DNA of 48,934 nucleotides, taken from a virus. The notes beneath the pieces were generated by a model. That model was not told the origin of the DNA. It did not search any database and saw nothing but the letters and a program-made list of their open reading frames with translations. Below are positions 33,515 to 40,936 of the stretch, in pieces (the stretch's first letter is position 1; each line of letters begins with the position of its first letter). The stretch is taken from positions 1 through 48,934 of the IMG/VR virus record IMGVR_UViG_3300021376_000096. One strand, given 5' to 3'. The translations under genes and the position numbers were made by a program.

Positions 33515-35769
33515 TGGCTTTACCAAAATTAGACAATACAGACATAGAGAAGAACCAAAAGATCATTATCCAAAAGATGGATGGTCTTAGTGCTGTATTA
33601 ACAGAAAAATTAGTTCCTACTATTCAAAAATTGTCGACAGAGTCCACTGTTGATAAAATGTTTCCTTTTGTTGTTCAGATTGCTGATAACATCTACAACA
33701 TTGCTGACAAACTAGAGGCCCAAGTTACTTCACTAAAAGAAGTCAAAGATGCTATAGAATTGTCAAAGCCTAAGGCTCCGGATGAAGGAGCTAGCATTGA
33801 GGCTGAGAGAGAAAAGCAGAAAGAAAAGAAAGAGCCTGAAAGGAAAGAAAAGAAACAAAAATCCTTTTTAGAAAGGTTGGGTGAGATATTTGAGAAGGTA
33901 CTAATACCGCTTATTTTTGGATTTGTTATTGGACTATCTAAAGCGCTTGGTGGATTTGAATCTACGGTTGGTAGGATAATTACTATATTTGCTGCTCTCT
34001 ATCTTGCATTATCGGGATTCAGAAAGAAAGTTAATGAACTAGTAGTTTCTGGATTTAAGAAACTATTTGGTGGTGGCAAACCACCTGTACCAGCTGGAGG
34101 TGCGCCAGCCGCAGTACCTGGAGTTCCAGGTAAGGCACCAACCCCAGGAGCTCCTCCAGGCGCGCCTGGCGCACCTGGCGCACCTGATCTGAAGGGAGGC
34201 AAGCCAGGACCATCAGGACTAGATAAGTTTCTAGAAGGTGCCAAGAAAGTCGGCAAATCCATTAAAGATTTATTTGTTGGTATTGCTGATACTATCAAGC
34301 AAGTATTAGGCAAGTTGTCAGAAGGCATTAAGCAATTCATCACCAAAGTATCAGAAGGCATCAAAGCCCTATTACAAAATATAGCTAAAGGTATCGAAAG
34401 CTTTGGTAAGACATCTGTCCTCAAAGGCGCCGCCGCCTTATTGGTTGTATCAGGTGCGCTGTTTGTAGCAGCCAAAGCATTCAAACAATTTGCTGATGTA
34501 ACCTGGGATGGTGTAGCTAAAGGTGTCGTAGCTATTACAGCACTCGTTGGTGTTACTAAACTATTAGAAAAGTCATCAATGAGTATGATTAAGGGTGCGT
34601 TTGCTCTTGGTGTCCTTGGTGGCGCATTGTTTGTAGCGGCTAAAGGCTTTGAAGTATTTACTAAGATAAGTTGGGAAGATTTAGCAAAAGCTGGTGTTGC
34701 CATTGTTGGATTAACAGCAGCTGTTATCGGGTTAGGTTTGGCAGCTCCTCTCGTTACGGCTGGTACTGTTGCGCTTGGTATCATGTCTGTTGGTTTAGTT
34801 GCATTTGCTGGAGCTGTAGCATTACTTGGAGCTGGGTTATCAACATTAACAACTTTCTTCCAACAAGTGGCGGCCCTTGATGGTGGTCAGTTGGCAGCAG
34901 CCGCAGCTGGCATTACAGCAATTGGTATATCTCTAGCTGCTCTTGGCGCAGGACAGGTCATTGGTGCTCTTGGCAACTTTGCATCCTCGATTCTAAGCTT
35001 TGGTAAGGACGATATATTTACTAAGCTAACAAAGCTAGGTGAAGTGGCTGGTGATTTAAATCAACTACCAGGTACAATTGAAGCTTTAGGCAAACTATCA
35101 AACTTCAAAGTCTCAAATGACTTTATGAAGAATGTCGATATGCTATCAGCTGGTCTGAAGAAGATTGCTGAGTCAGCAAAAGGATTTGAAAAGACAGGTG
35201 ATTCATTAACTGCTCTAGCTAAGATTGCTGAGGTAATGAATAAGCCAGCTGCTGGTGGCACACCAGGAGGTGCTCAGCCAGGAGCAGCACCAGGTAAGCC
35301 TGCTGCAGGTCAGCCTCAAGCAGCCCCTGGTAGACAAGTAAATCCTGAAGTAGAGAAGGATGCTCGCGCTCTAGAAGAACGTGCAGCCAAGCAAGAACAA
35401 CTAGCGGCTAATATGCGTAAGTCTGGTAACGAATCATCCGCAAAAATTATAGAAAACAAAGCGGCAGGTGATCGCCGCTTAGCAGCTCAGCTGCGAAATC
35501 CTGTGGATTCAAAGGGTCGCCCATTAACGGAAGAACAGCAACGAGCAATTATTGAAGGTAGACCAGCTAAGGTAGGCGAACAACTAACAACAGACTCACA
35601 AAAGGTAGAAGCTGCTAAGGGTGGTGCTGGTGGTGGTTCAACTAATGTTGTCAATGCACCACAGCAATCTGTTGTTAATGCTCCACAGAGCCAGACAGTT
35701 AATACACCACTAAGTGCCTTTGGCACATTTGGTGGTAGAGTAAGTAGAGCTGTTTCAGCTCTGTTCTAA
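33514..35769 (+). CDS. 29: Tape-measure/hub protein, gp29-like (751 aa)
   Basis: Architecture of a tape measure: N-terminal helical region with a charged coiled coil (residues about 90-125), then several hydrophobic segments (LIPLIFGFVIGLSKALGG, IITIFAALYLALSGF, GAAALLVVSGALFVAAKAF, a long Ala/Gly/Val block around 390-470) and a Gln/Ala-rich C-terminus. A collagen-like stretch GAPPGAPGAPGAP lies near residues 209-226. In T4, gp29 fixes tail length and sits inside the tube. It follows the gp26-family frameshift pair by TAATG overlap. Homology to gp29 is inferred from position and architecture, since tape measures diverge fast. No membrane function is implied before injection. Confidence 0.8.
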   Translation: MALPKLDNTDIEKNQKIIIQKMDGLSAVLTEKLVPTIQKLSTESTVDKMFPFVVQIADNIYNIADKLEAQVTSLKEVKDAIELSKPKAPDEGASIEAEREKQKEKKEPERKEKKQKSFLERLGEIFEKVLIPLIFGFVIGLSKALGGFESTVGRIITIFAALYLALSGFRKKVNELVVSGFKKLFGGGKPPVPAGGAPAAVPGVPGKAPTPGAPPGAPGAPGAPDLKGGKPGPSGLDKFLEGAKKVGKSIKDLFVGIADTIKQVLGKLSEGIKQFITKVSEGIKALLQNIAKGIESFGKTSVLKGAAALLVVSGALFVAAKAFKQFADVTWDGVAKGVVAITALVGVTKLLEKSSMSMIKGAFALGVLGGALFVAAKGFEVFTKISWEDLAKAGVAIVGLTAAVIGLGLAAPLVTAGTVALGIMSVGLVAFAGAVALLGAGLSTLTTFFQQVAALDGGQLAAAAAGITAIGISLAALGAGQVIGALGNFASSILSFGKDDIFTKLTKLGEVAGDLNQLPGTIEALGKLSNFKVSNDFMKNVDMLSAGLKKIAESAKGFEKTGDSLTALAKIAEVMNKPAAGGTPGGAQPGAAPGKPAAGQPQAAPGRQVNPEVEKDARALEERAAKQEQLAANMRKSGNESSAKIIENKAAGDRRLAAQLRNPVDSKGRPLTEEQQRAIIEGRPAKVGEQLTTDSQKVEAAKGGAGGGSTNVVNAPQQSVVNAPQSQTVNTPLSAFGTFGGRVSRAVSALF

Positions 35770-35798
35770 AAAGAATGGGGGCCAGGAAACTGGCCCCC
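35769..35798 (-). terminator. Intrinsic terminator after gp32, convergent point
   Basis: GGGGGCCAG (35777-35785), GAAA tetraloop, CTGGCCCCC (35790-35798). On the minus strand a T-rich run (ATTCTTTTT) follows, so it ends gp32 transcription. On the plus strand only AAAACATC follows, so it is at best a weak stop for the tape-measure operon. Confidence 0.85.
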
Positions 35799-35839
35799 AA
35801 AACATCACCATGAACGCACTCCGTGCTTATTAGCGACGT

Positions 35840-36766
35840 TTATTCTTCAGCTAACTTCTTAAAGAAGTTTGGAAGATCGTCTTCCGAGTCAGAAGGCGTG
35901 AATGCCTCATCATCAGAATTCCAACTCTCCTTTTGTGCTTTGGCAGGAGCAGCCTTAGGACGGTATGCGGCAACCTCTTCCACATCCTCCTCTTCCATTT
36001 CAACAGCTCGGCCGGCTGGAGCACTTTGTCCAAGAGCCTTAGCCAAACGAGCACTCAAGTCGTTATAGTTCTTGAATTCCTTCTTGTCAGTGAATTGAGC
36101 AAGAGAGTGTTCTGATTGCCAGAGTTTCTCTAACTTACTATCATCGTCAAGTAAAGGAGCAGCTGAATCAAACTCCGACTTATCGTAGTTACGATAGCCT
36201 TCAACCTTACGAATCTTTAACTTGAAGTCAGCACCTTCCCACATATCAAATGGGTTGACAGACTTCTCATCTTCGAACTCTGGGTACATGGCGTTGTTGA
36301 TCTTATCATAAATCTTCTTGCCATACTTAAACAAGAATACCTTACCTTCATTAGTAGGGTTAGCTGGATCACGAACAACATATATGTTTGAGATAAAATT
36401 AAGCTTACGCTTACGAGCAGAAACAATCTTCTTGTTTGCTTCTATACCACTGTTCCAGAGCTTAGTGTTTTCCTCACAGGCAGGACACTTCTCGTTAAGT
36501 GTAGTTGGGCAGTTCTCAATGAACCAGCCACCAGGACCCTGGAAGCCATGAGAGAACACGCGGACGAAAGGATTGTCTTCACCAGCAGGAGCAGGAAGGA
36601 ATCGAATGACGGCAAAGCCGTTACCTGCTTGGTCAACACCAGGCTGCCAGAAACGATTGTCTTCGTTACCACCACCCTGCTTGTCGTTTAGCTTCTTTAC
36701 CGTATCAGCCAACTTGTCGAAGTCGGTCTTACGGGAGCGCTTTAATTGATCGAATGAACTTGCCAT
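35840..36766 (-). CDS. 32: Single-stranded DNA-binding protein gp32
   Basis: A 308-residue protein, close to T4 gp32 (301). The basic N-terminal segment LKRSRKTDFDKL corresponds to the cooperativity domain. The zinc site is His73, Cys86, Cys94, Cys97 (FSHGF, ENCPTTLNEKCPACEEN). The LAST-like segment ARKRKLNFISNIYVV and the core FDMWEGADFKLKIRKVEGY are typical. The acidic tail (residues about 245-308, e.g. EMEEEDVEEV and SDSEDDLPNFF) is the protein-protein arm. It coats single-stranded DNA in replication and recombination. Shine-Dalgarno GGAGA 10 nt before ATG; an exact TATAAATA lies 65 nt upstream. Gene order gp59-gp32 resembles the gp32/gp59 cluster in T4. Confidence 0.95.
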   Translation of the reverse strand: MASSFDQLKRSRKTDFDKLADTVKKLNDKQGGGNEDNRFWQPGVDQAGNGFAVIRFLPAPAGEDNPFVRVFSHGFQGPGGWFIENCPTTLNEKCPACEENTKLWNSGIEANKKIVSARKRKLNFISNIYVVRDPANPTNEGKVFLFKYGKKIYDKINNAMYPEFEDEKSVNPFDMWEGADFKLKIRKVEGYRNYDKSEFDSAAPLLDDDSKLEKLWQSEHSLAQFTDKKEFKNYNDLSARLAKALGQSAPAGRAVEMEEEDVEEVAAYRPKAAPAKAQKESWNSDDEAFTPSDSEDDLPNFFKKLAEE

Positions 36767-36791
36767 ATAATTGTATCTCCGTATTGAATGT

Positions 36792-36834
36792 ATAGTGTAT
36801 TAGTTTGTTCACAAATAAACATAATATACACTAT
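36792..36834. repeat. 9-bp inverted repeat upstream of gp32
   Basis: ATAGTGTAT (36792-36800) and ATACACTAT (36826-36834) separated by 25 nt, between gp59 and gp32. The right arm touches the late promoter octamer at 36832-36839. Confidence 0.5.
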
Positions 36835-36839
36835 TTATA
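36832..36839 (-). promoter_or_regulatory. T4-type late promoter upstream of gp32
   Basis: Exact TATAAATA on the minus strand, in the gp59-gp32 gap, 65 nt before the gp32 ATG. gp32 is needed early in T4, so an additional early or middle promoter would be expected; none was convincingly seen. Confidence 0.7.
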
Positions 36840-36845
36840 ATAACT

Positions 36846-37430
36846 CTAAATGCCAAAATAGTCAACAGTTATTTTCTTTATCTTTTGTTTGTCGTATTTA
36901 ACAAACGGTTTGTACTTCAGAAGTTTGTTATGCTCGGTTGGCCAGATAGCCGGATCTATGATCTCCTCTTCCCAATAAGGAAAGAAGTTCAATTGGGAAT
37001 TTAGCAAGATTACGGTTTCTGGATAAATAGTAGTCCCAATAAGAAGTTTTAGTAGCCTTGGATGCTGGCCATTGACTACCCTTAACGATTCATCTATATC
37101 GTTAGATAACTTCTTCACATCTTCATGGTAGGTGTATGTGATAGAGTCTTGTCTCTTCTTCCAACGAAGATAGACATCCTCACTCATCTCGGCATTAACA
37201 ATGTCACCAATCCAAGCGTTAGGATCGTCGACAAAATTAGATACAAGAAGACCAATAGGATCACTATGTTTCTGAAGCTTCGAAAAGAAATACTTGTCCT
37301 TGCGAACTTCAAAAGCAGTGAACTGAACTTTGACTTTGCCATTGTATTTAAAAAAGTCGTAACTAGTATGAAAGTGATTCTTGATCGCTACGTAAAGTTG
37401 ATACGCTTCGTACGCGCTTTGTAGTTGCAT
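36846..37430 (-). CDS. 59: gp59-like loader of the replicative helicase (194 aa)
   Basis: Matches the T4 gp59 pattern: AYEAYQLYVAIKNHF at the N-terminus, YDFFKYNGKVKVQF, FEVRKDKYFFSKLQKH and LLVSNFVDDPNAWIGDI. T4 gp59 (217 residues) binds fork DNA and gp32 and loads the gp41 helicase. The start MQLQSAYEAY at 37430 fits the family N-terminus; an earlier ATG at 37472 adds 14 residues. Either choice overlaps the upstream gene (by 68 or 110 nt), an unusually long overlap here. Directly upstream of gp32. Confidence 0.88.
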   Translation of the reverse strand: MQLQSAYEAYQLYVAIKNHFHTSYDFFKYNGKVKVQFTAFEVRKDKYFFSKLQKHSDPIGLLVSNFVDDPNAWIGDIVNAEMSEDVYLRWKKRQDSITYTYHEDVKKLSNDIDESLRVVNGQHPRLLKLLIGTTIYPETVILLNSQLNFFPYWEEEIIDPAIWPTEHNKLLKYKPFVKYDKQKIKKITVDYFGI

Positions 37431-37989
37431 CTGTATACCACTTAGGAGGGGTTGTGAATCGCCAGCGAGCAAACTTAGACTTGCTGCCGATATAAAAATT
37501 TCTATAAGCTTTTACTGGGTCTGCGTCTTTATATTGATCAGGCATTGCCTGGACAAATGAATGGTTACCAAATAATCTTTTACCGATTGTATGGTTGGGA
37601 ATGTTCTTAGGAGCACCAACACCAATCAAATATTCAAGTATACTATGGCAGGCATGAGTCTTTTTATACCGCTTTGTATACTCGTGATTGAGAACAAGAG
37701 TATGGGTCATTAACCACTCATAGTGAATGAGGTCTTCTCTAATCCAAATGTTACACGGATGCTTAAAGTGGACAGCATGGTAGAGAACTCCATCACGATC
37801 ATCATCCAAACGGTAACGAGGAACATTCCTCTTACCAGATACAGAAGGAGCAATCTCCATCTTGCCATCTAACACTCTATGGCAAGTAGATAGCATCTGA
37901 GCGCTTTCGGTGACCATCTTAACAACATGCTGGTCACATAGCATTTCAGCCGCTATGGTTGGATTACGGTCAACTATGAAAATGTTCAT
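37363..37989 (-). CDS. Conserved phage protein, MNIF...AQML family (208 aa)
   Basis: Recognisable conserved family of many tailed phages: MNIFIVDRNPTIAAEMLCDQ, HVVKMVTESAQMLSTCHRVL, then HPCNIWIRE, and QAMPDQYKDADPVKAYRNFY with SKFARW near the end. Conserved His and Asp/Glu residues hint at an enzyme or nucleic-acid-binding protein, but I know no proven function. It overlaps gp59 in another frame at its 3' end and overlaps the upstream oxygenase gene by ATGA. Confidence 0.82.
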   Translation of the reverse strand: MNIFIVDRNPTIAAEMLCDQHVVKMVTESAQMLSTCHRVLDGKMEIAPSVSGKRNVPRYRLDDDRDGVLYHAVHFKHPCNIWIREDLIHYEWLMTHTLVLNHEYTKRYKKTHACHSILEYLIGVGAPKNIPNHTIGKRLFGNHSFVQAMPDQYKDADPVKAYRNFYIGSKSKFARWRFTTPPKWYTDATTKRVRSVSTLRSDQESLSY

Positions 37990-38495
37990 ATCATAAATCC
38001 AAACTGGTACACAACTCTATTCTCAGGGCCTTTGATAATGGCAGTTTTGTGTTCAAGTTTTGTAGCATTGAATACCCAACCATCACATTTACCAACTTCA
38101 TATACTTTACCATCTATAATAGGATTATAACTGATATCGTCGCCCCTGTCAACCATTATATTGAATCTTAGGTTATGGTTATTTTTGTGTTCAGTCTTTG
38201 GGTAAAGGTCTCTATGTAGATGAATAAATCCGCCAGGCTTTATTACGCTAACTATCTGACCAAGCATTGGGTCAATGACAGGAACTTCAATTCCAATGGT
38301 GTTAGCTATTCTATTAAATAATTGGTTGACTAAGTCATTTGCAAGAGGTGAACCGTCAATCCTTCTATAGTTGCGAGTACCGTATGGTGCCTTAATGTGG
38401 TTAATAAAAAGTTCCATGTCGGTAGCGTGATGTAAAAGGCTTAGCCGCTCATCCTCAGTTATAAATTTTTTATATATCCTGGGGTCTAGTCCCAT
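37986..38495 (-). CDS. 2OG-Fe(II) oxygenase, aspartyl-hydroxylase-like (169 aa)
   Basis: Iron ligands fit the family: HxD at His94-Arg95-Asp96 (GGFIHLHRDLYP) and distal His149 (KLEHKT), with Arg160 (NRVVYQF) placed to bind 2-oxoglutarate. Core strands LGQIVSVIKPGGF and LRFNIMV support a double-stranded beta-helix. Such small 2OG oxygenases are frequent in marine T4-like phages; substrates (protein side chains or nucleic acids) are mostly unknown. Shine-Dalgarno AGGATGAG; stop overlaps the next gene by ATGA. Confidence 0.82.
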   Translation of the reverse strand: MGLDPRIYKKFITEDERLSLLHHATDMELFINHIKAPYGTRNYRRIDGSPLANDLVNQLFNRIANTIGIEVPVIDPMLGQIVSVIKPGGFIHLHRDLYPKTEHKNNHNLRFNIMVDRGDDISYNPIIDGKVYEVGKCDGWVFNATKLEHKTAIIKGPENRVVYQFGFMI

Positions 38496-38500
38496 ACAAA

Positions 38501-38776
38501 TTACTCATCCTGAGGATTTGTAGTAAGCAGTTTATCTCTTTCATAATGAACGTCAAACGTACGGTCCTTCTCTTCCCAATACTCTTCAATTGCCTTCTTG
38601 GCATACTCTTGCTCAATGTACTGACCAACAATCAATTCATCTGTTGCATTGATAGGAATCTTTGCACCCCAGACAATTGTATAGGCAAGGTTATACACTT
38701 GACCAATTATTCTACCATCATGGGTCTGAAAGTAGTAATGGTTGTTCTTATCGACACACCGCCATTGGCGTCTCAT
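38501..38776 (-). CDS. Hypothetical small phage protein (91 aa)
   Basis: Start chosen at ATG 38776 (MRRQWRCVDKNNHYYF), one base after the upstream stop (TAA-T-ATG) with GGGAT 5 nt before it; the frame extends to 38824 without a ribosome site. The N-terminal half is beta-rich (YYFQTHDGRIIGQVYNLAYT), the C-terminal half helical and charged (YAKKAIEEYWEEKD). No family recognised. In an operon of small genes upstream of gp59. Confidence 0.72.
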   Translation of the reverse strand: MRRQWRCVDKNNHYYFQTHDGRIIGQVYNLAYTIVWGAKIPINATDELIVGQYIEQEYAKKAIEEYWEEKDRTFDVHYERDKLLTTNPQDE

Positions 38777-38777
38777 A

Positions 38778-39329
38778 TTAATCCCACAATCCGTTATAGT
38801 ACTTACCAAATAGCAAGAAGCCATTCTTCATACGGGCATCGTGAGCCTTGAAACCTTCCATATCCATCTTGAATGTGTGGTTTGGGCCAGGAATCAGCTG
38901 ACTATACTTGAAGCCCTTTGGACCCTTGTCAGGCCACTTATAGGGTTCACCAATCTTTTGGTCGTTGTCATCGTAGGCCTGATGTAGGTAATCAGCCTTA
39001 CCAGAGTGGTACTGATCTTCCCAGTCAGTAATCTTCTGACCAAATGCCCAAATCATTTCGTCGAGAACATAGTTCCAACGATCGAAATGGAATGCATCAA
39101 CATCCCAGTCATTCTCTTTTGGTGGAGCACTAGTTGATTTAAGGTTATCAGGAACATCGCTATCATCAACATGAGGGGCCCCATGCGTTGATTGCTTTAG
39201 CTGAATAAGCATAGGAAGGATAATATGCGCTAGCGTATCGTCCATATTCCACGTGTCCCACTTATCAATCTGGACACGAATCTTTCTGTCGCTTCCGTTC
39301 TTGGGATAACGGCCCATGTAAATTTTCAT
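38778..39329 (-). CDS. Conserved phage protein, WDTWxMDxTLAHIILP family (183 aa)
   Basis: The segment KWDTWNMDDTLAHIILPML, then HGAPHVDDSDVP, DRWNYVLDEMIWAFGQK and the ending NGFLLFGKYYNGLWD, mark a widely distributed marine phage protein of unknown function. The conserved Trp/Asp/His content is striking, but no catalytic pattern is established. Starts by ATGA overlap with the membrane protein gene; ends one base before the next start. Confidence 0.83.
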   Translation of the reverse strand: MKIYMGRYPKNGSDRKIRVQIDKWDTWNMDDTLAHIILPMLIQLKQSTHGAPHVDDSDVPDNLKSTSAPPKENDWDVDAFHFDRWNYVLDEMIWAFGQKITDWEDQYHSGKADYLHQAYDDNDQKIGEPYKWPDKGPKGFKYSQLIPGPNHTFKMDMEGFKAHDARMKNGFLLFGKYYNGLWD

Positions 39330-39589
39330 GTGAATATTACTTTTAGTATTCCACCAAACAAAACAACGCCAATGACACCATTGAGAATCATTAGCGCTCT
39401 ATCATTCCATTTGAATCCAACAAAGAACCAGCCGCAAGCACCAATCCAGCTACAGACAAGATCAATCCATTGGAATTGAATAAGACCACTAGCCCTTACT
39501 GTAATACCAACTAAGGTAATTAGGCTGGCGATCCACTTCACATACCAAGTAATATCATACTTGGGTGTAACTGAATTTACTTTTGTCAC
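39326..39589 (-). CDS. Small three-helix membrane protein (87 aa)
   Basis: Three hydrophobic segments: WIASLITLVGITVRASG (about 19-35), WIDLVCSWIGACGWFFVGF (about 41-59) and ALMILNGVIGVVLFGGIL (about 65-82). Start is GTG at 39589, overlapping the preceding peptide stop as GTGA. Inner-membrane location is predicted. Function unknown; a holin-like role is possible but nothing specific supports it. Confidence 0.75.
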   Translation of the reverse strand: MTKVNSVTPKYDITWYVKWIASLITLVGITVRASGLIQFQWIDLVCSWIGACGWFFVGFKWNDRALMILNGVIGVVLFGGILKVIFT

Positions 39590-39675
39590 TGCTTCTTACG
39601 GCGAGCCTTACGCTTCTTAGAACCTAGCTTAGCACGGCCCTTACCGTAACCTTTGATACCTGTTTTAGCTGGCAT
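39586..39675 (-). CDS. 29-residue very basic peptide
   Basis: ATG 39675 preceded by the strong Shine-Dalgarno AGAGGA, and by TAA-T-ATG linkage to the upstream gene. The peptide begins MPAKTGIKGYGKGRAKLG and continues with Lys/Arg-rich SKKRKARRKKQ; about half of all residues are Lys or Arg. It ends by GTGA overlap with the membrane protein gene. The tight packing and ribosome site argue that it is real. It could bind nucleic acid or membranes; both are guesses. Confidence 0.7.
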   Translation of the reverse strand: MPAKTGIKGYGKGRAKLGSKKRKARRKKQ

Positions 39676-39676
39676 A

Positions 39677-40048
39677 TTAATAATCCTCTGGCTTATAATT
39701 TAAATCTGGAATAGAGCTGAAGTGTTGCTCTTTACCATTTGCATCATACTCTACCCATTCGTTTGGAACAGGAGTTTCGAATCCAAAGGCCTGCTGATAA
39801 GCCTTGGCCTCAGCCTCTTCATCACTCGTGTTGTTGGGATATTCAATATCTGGAGTCTTGAAATCGTTCGCAACATCAAAGTAGTCATCGATGTCAAAGC
39901 AATAGCCAGTAGCTCTCAAGAAGTTCATAAACTCCTCAAGCACTTCTGGCACCCTCGGATCTTGCTTATTGAAGTTTAAAGTAACTTCTTTACCATCAGA
40001 CATGAAGTTGAAGGTAAAGTAAGACTTCGTATCCTTATCTTCCATCAT
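39677..40048 (-). CDS. Hypothetical acidic protein (123 aa)
   Basis: Acidic, with an N-terminal beta segment (YFTFNFMSDGKEVTLNF) and helical QDPRVPEVLEEFMNFLRAT. The C-terminal half is Asp/Glu/Pro-rich and probably flexible. Starts MM; the first ATG overlaps the preceding stop as ATGA and is preferred. No family identified. Lies in the small-gene operon downstream of the tRNA. Confidence 0.75.
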   Translation of the reverse strand: MMEDKDTKSYFTFNFMSDGKEVTLNFNKQDPRVPEVLEEFMNFLRATGYCFDIDDYFDVANDFKTPDIEYPNNTSDEEAEAKAYQQAFGFETPVPNEWVEYDANGKEQHFSSIPDLNYKPEDY

Positions 40049-40281
40049 AATTCTTTCTCCCGCCTCAATTGTTCTTTCTCAACAGCAGCCATCATTCTGT
40101 TTTCATCAAACTTTAGCTGCTCTGTACCTTCTTTGATTGCGTTTAGTAGACATGCTACCTGCAATTCAACCTTGGCATCTGCCTTTGTCTTATGGATAGC
40201 CATTAGTGCTTCAGCGCAAACCTTAGATAGTTCACTTGCCTCTAGCATTAAGTATTGTAATGTTTGTTGTCTTGAATCCAT
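40045..40281 (-). CDS. Hypothetical helical protein after tRNA (78 aa)
   Basis: All-alpha prediction: SRQQTLQYLMLEASELSKV, ALMAIHKTKADAKVELQV and a charged C-terminus (VEKEQLRREKEL). ATG lies 10 nt downstream of the tRNA 3' CCA and has no Shine-Dalgarno, so after tRNA processing the message would have a very short leader. Function unknown. Confidence 0.72.
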   Translation of the reverse strand: MDSRQQTLQYLMLEASELSKVCAEALMAIHKTKADAKVELQVACLLNAIKEGTEQLKFDENRMMAAVEKEQLRREKEL

Positions 40282-40291
40282 AATATTAAAT

Positions 40292-40367
40292 TGGTGGGCC
40301 CACTAGGATTTGAACCTAGAGTCAAAGGATTATGAGTCCTCTGCATTAACCGTTATGCTATAGGCCC
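40292..40367 (-). tRNA. tRNA with CAU anticodon, probably tRNA-Ile2 (or Met)
   Basis: A 76-nt cloverleaf on the minus strand: acceptor GGGCCTA/TGGGCCC (one G-U), D arm GCAT/ATGC, anticodon stem GAGGA/TCCTT with loop CTCATAA, T arm CTAGG/CCTAG with loop TTCAAAT, discriminator A and encoded CCA. Pairs C4-G69 and C5-G68, associated with TilS recognition of tRNA-Ile2 in E. coli, are present. This favours an AUA-reading lysidine tRNA over elongator Met, but the distinction is an inference. Confidence 0.95.
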
Positions 40368-40373
40368 TTTTGT

Positions 40374-40724
40374 TTAGGACCTTGAAAATATTCGAGCAAA
40401 CCAACCCTTCTTAGGGGGCTCAGCTTGCTCGCTTGTCGTGTATTGAGTGAAGGAATCAGCAACAGGGTCTTCAACAACATCCGTATTGACATCCATCTCT
40501 AGCACAACATCCTGGAGCGAAAAGAAACCACCTTGCGCCTTTAGAGTATCTGCCTTTTGTTTAGCATCAACAAAGTCACGATACTGTCCTTCTACGTTCC
40601 AGAAATTGAAGAACCACTTCTTGGCACGGTACTCCACATTCCACTTTCCGTCTTGGAAGCGAACGCGGACCTTATTGATAGGCCTTAGTACTAACTCTTT
40701 GCCGAAGTAGTCGATTGTGTTCAT
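40374..40724 (-). CDS. Hypothetical protein with acidic linker and basic tail (116 aa)
   Basis: N-terminal 65 residues are a compact beta/alpha unit rich in Trp and Phe (VRVRFQDGKWNVEYRAKKWF, FFNFWNVEGQYRDF). An acidic stretch (VNTDVVEDPVADS) follows, then a C-terminal KKGWFARIF segment. Similar Trp/Arg tails can bind membranes or partners, but nothing specific is shown. ATGA overlap with the upstream gene; ends 6 nt before the tRNA. Confidence 0.75.
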   Translation of the reverse strand: MNTIDYFGKELVLRPINKVRVRFQDGKWNVEYRAKKWFFNFWNVEGQYRDFVDAKQKADTLKAQGGFFSLQDVVLEMDVNTDVVEDPVADSFTQYTTSEQAEPPKKGWFARIFSRS

Positions 40725-40936
40725 TCAGAACTTTCTTCCATTGAGATGTTCTGGCCAACAGCCATTGCACCACGCTTATTGTAATAATCACGATGGTGGG
40801 CGTGAGCCTTCAACCAGATACGTTTAAGCTCACCACGTTCGTTCTTATCTTTAACCCAGCCAAGAGCCTCCTCCATAGCAAGCATACGCTTAAGCTGGCG
40901 AGGAAAGTCAGATTGGAAGTCACTTCTATTTGCCAT
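40721..40936 (-). CDS. Conserved small T4-like protein, xDFQSxFPRQxKRM type (71 aa)
   Basis: Begins MANRSDFQSDFPRQLKRMLA and contains KRIWLKAHAHHRDYYNKR, a pattern found in small uncharacterised proteins across marine T4-like phages. Helical, basic, with clustered His. Shine-Dalgarno GAGG 6 nt before ATG. Overlaps the preceding 58-codon gene by 11 nt. Function unknown. Confidence 0.8.
   Translation of the reverse strand: MANRSDFQSDFPRQLKRMLAMEEALGWVKDKNERGELKRIWLKAHAHHRDYYNKRGAMAVGQNISMEESSE

Noticed and set aside
33999-34784. Long minus-strand open frame opposite the tape measure
   Set aside because: Ala/Pro-rich shadow of Gly/Ala/Val codons in the tape-measure gene; no ribosome site, and the sense frame has clear domain structure.
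35777-35798. Strong hairpin as terminator of the plus-strand tail operon
   Set aside because: On the plus strand it is followed by AAAACATC, with no T run; it fits the minus strand (gp32) instead.
40292-40367. Initiator Met tRNA
   Set aside because: The first acceptor pair G1-C72 is intact and the anticodon stem lacks the three consecutive G-C pairs of initiators.
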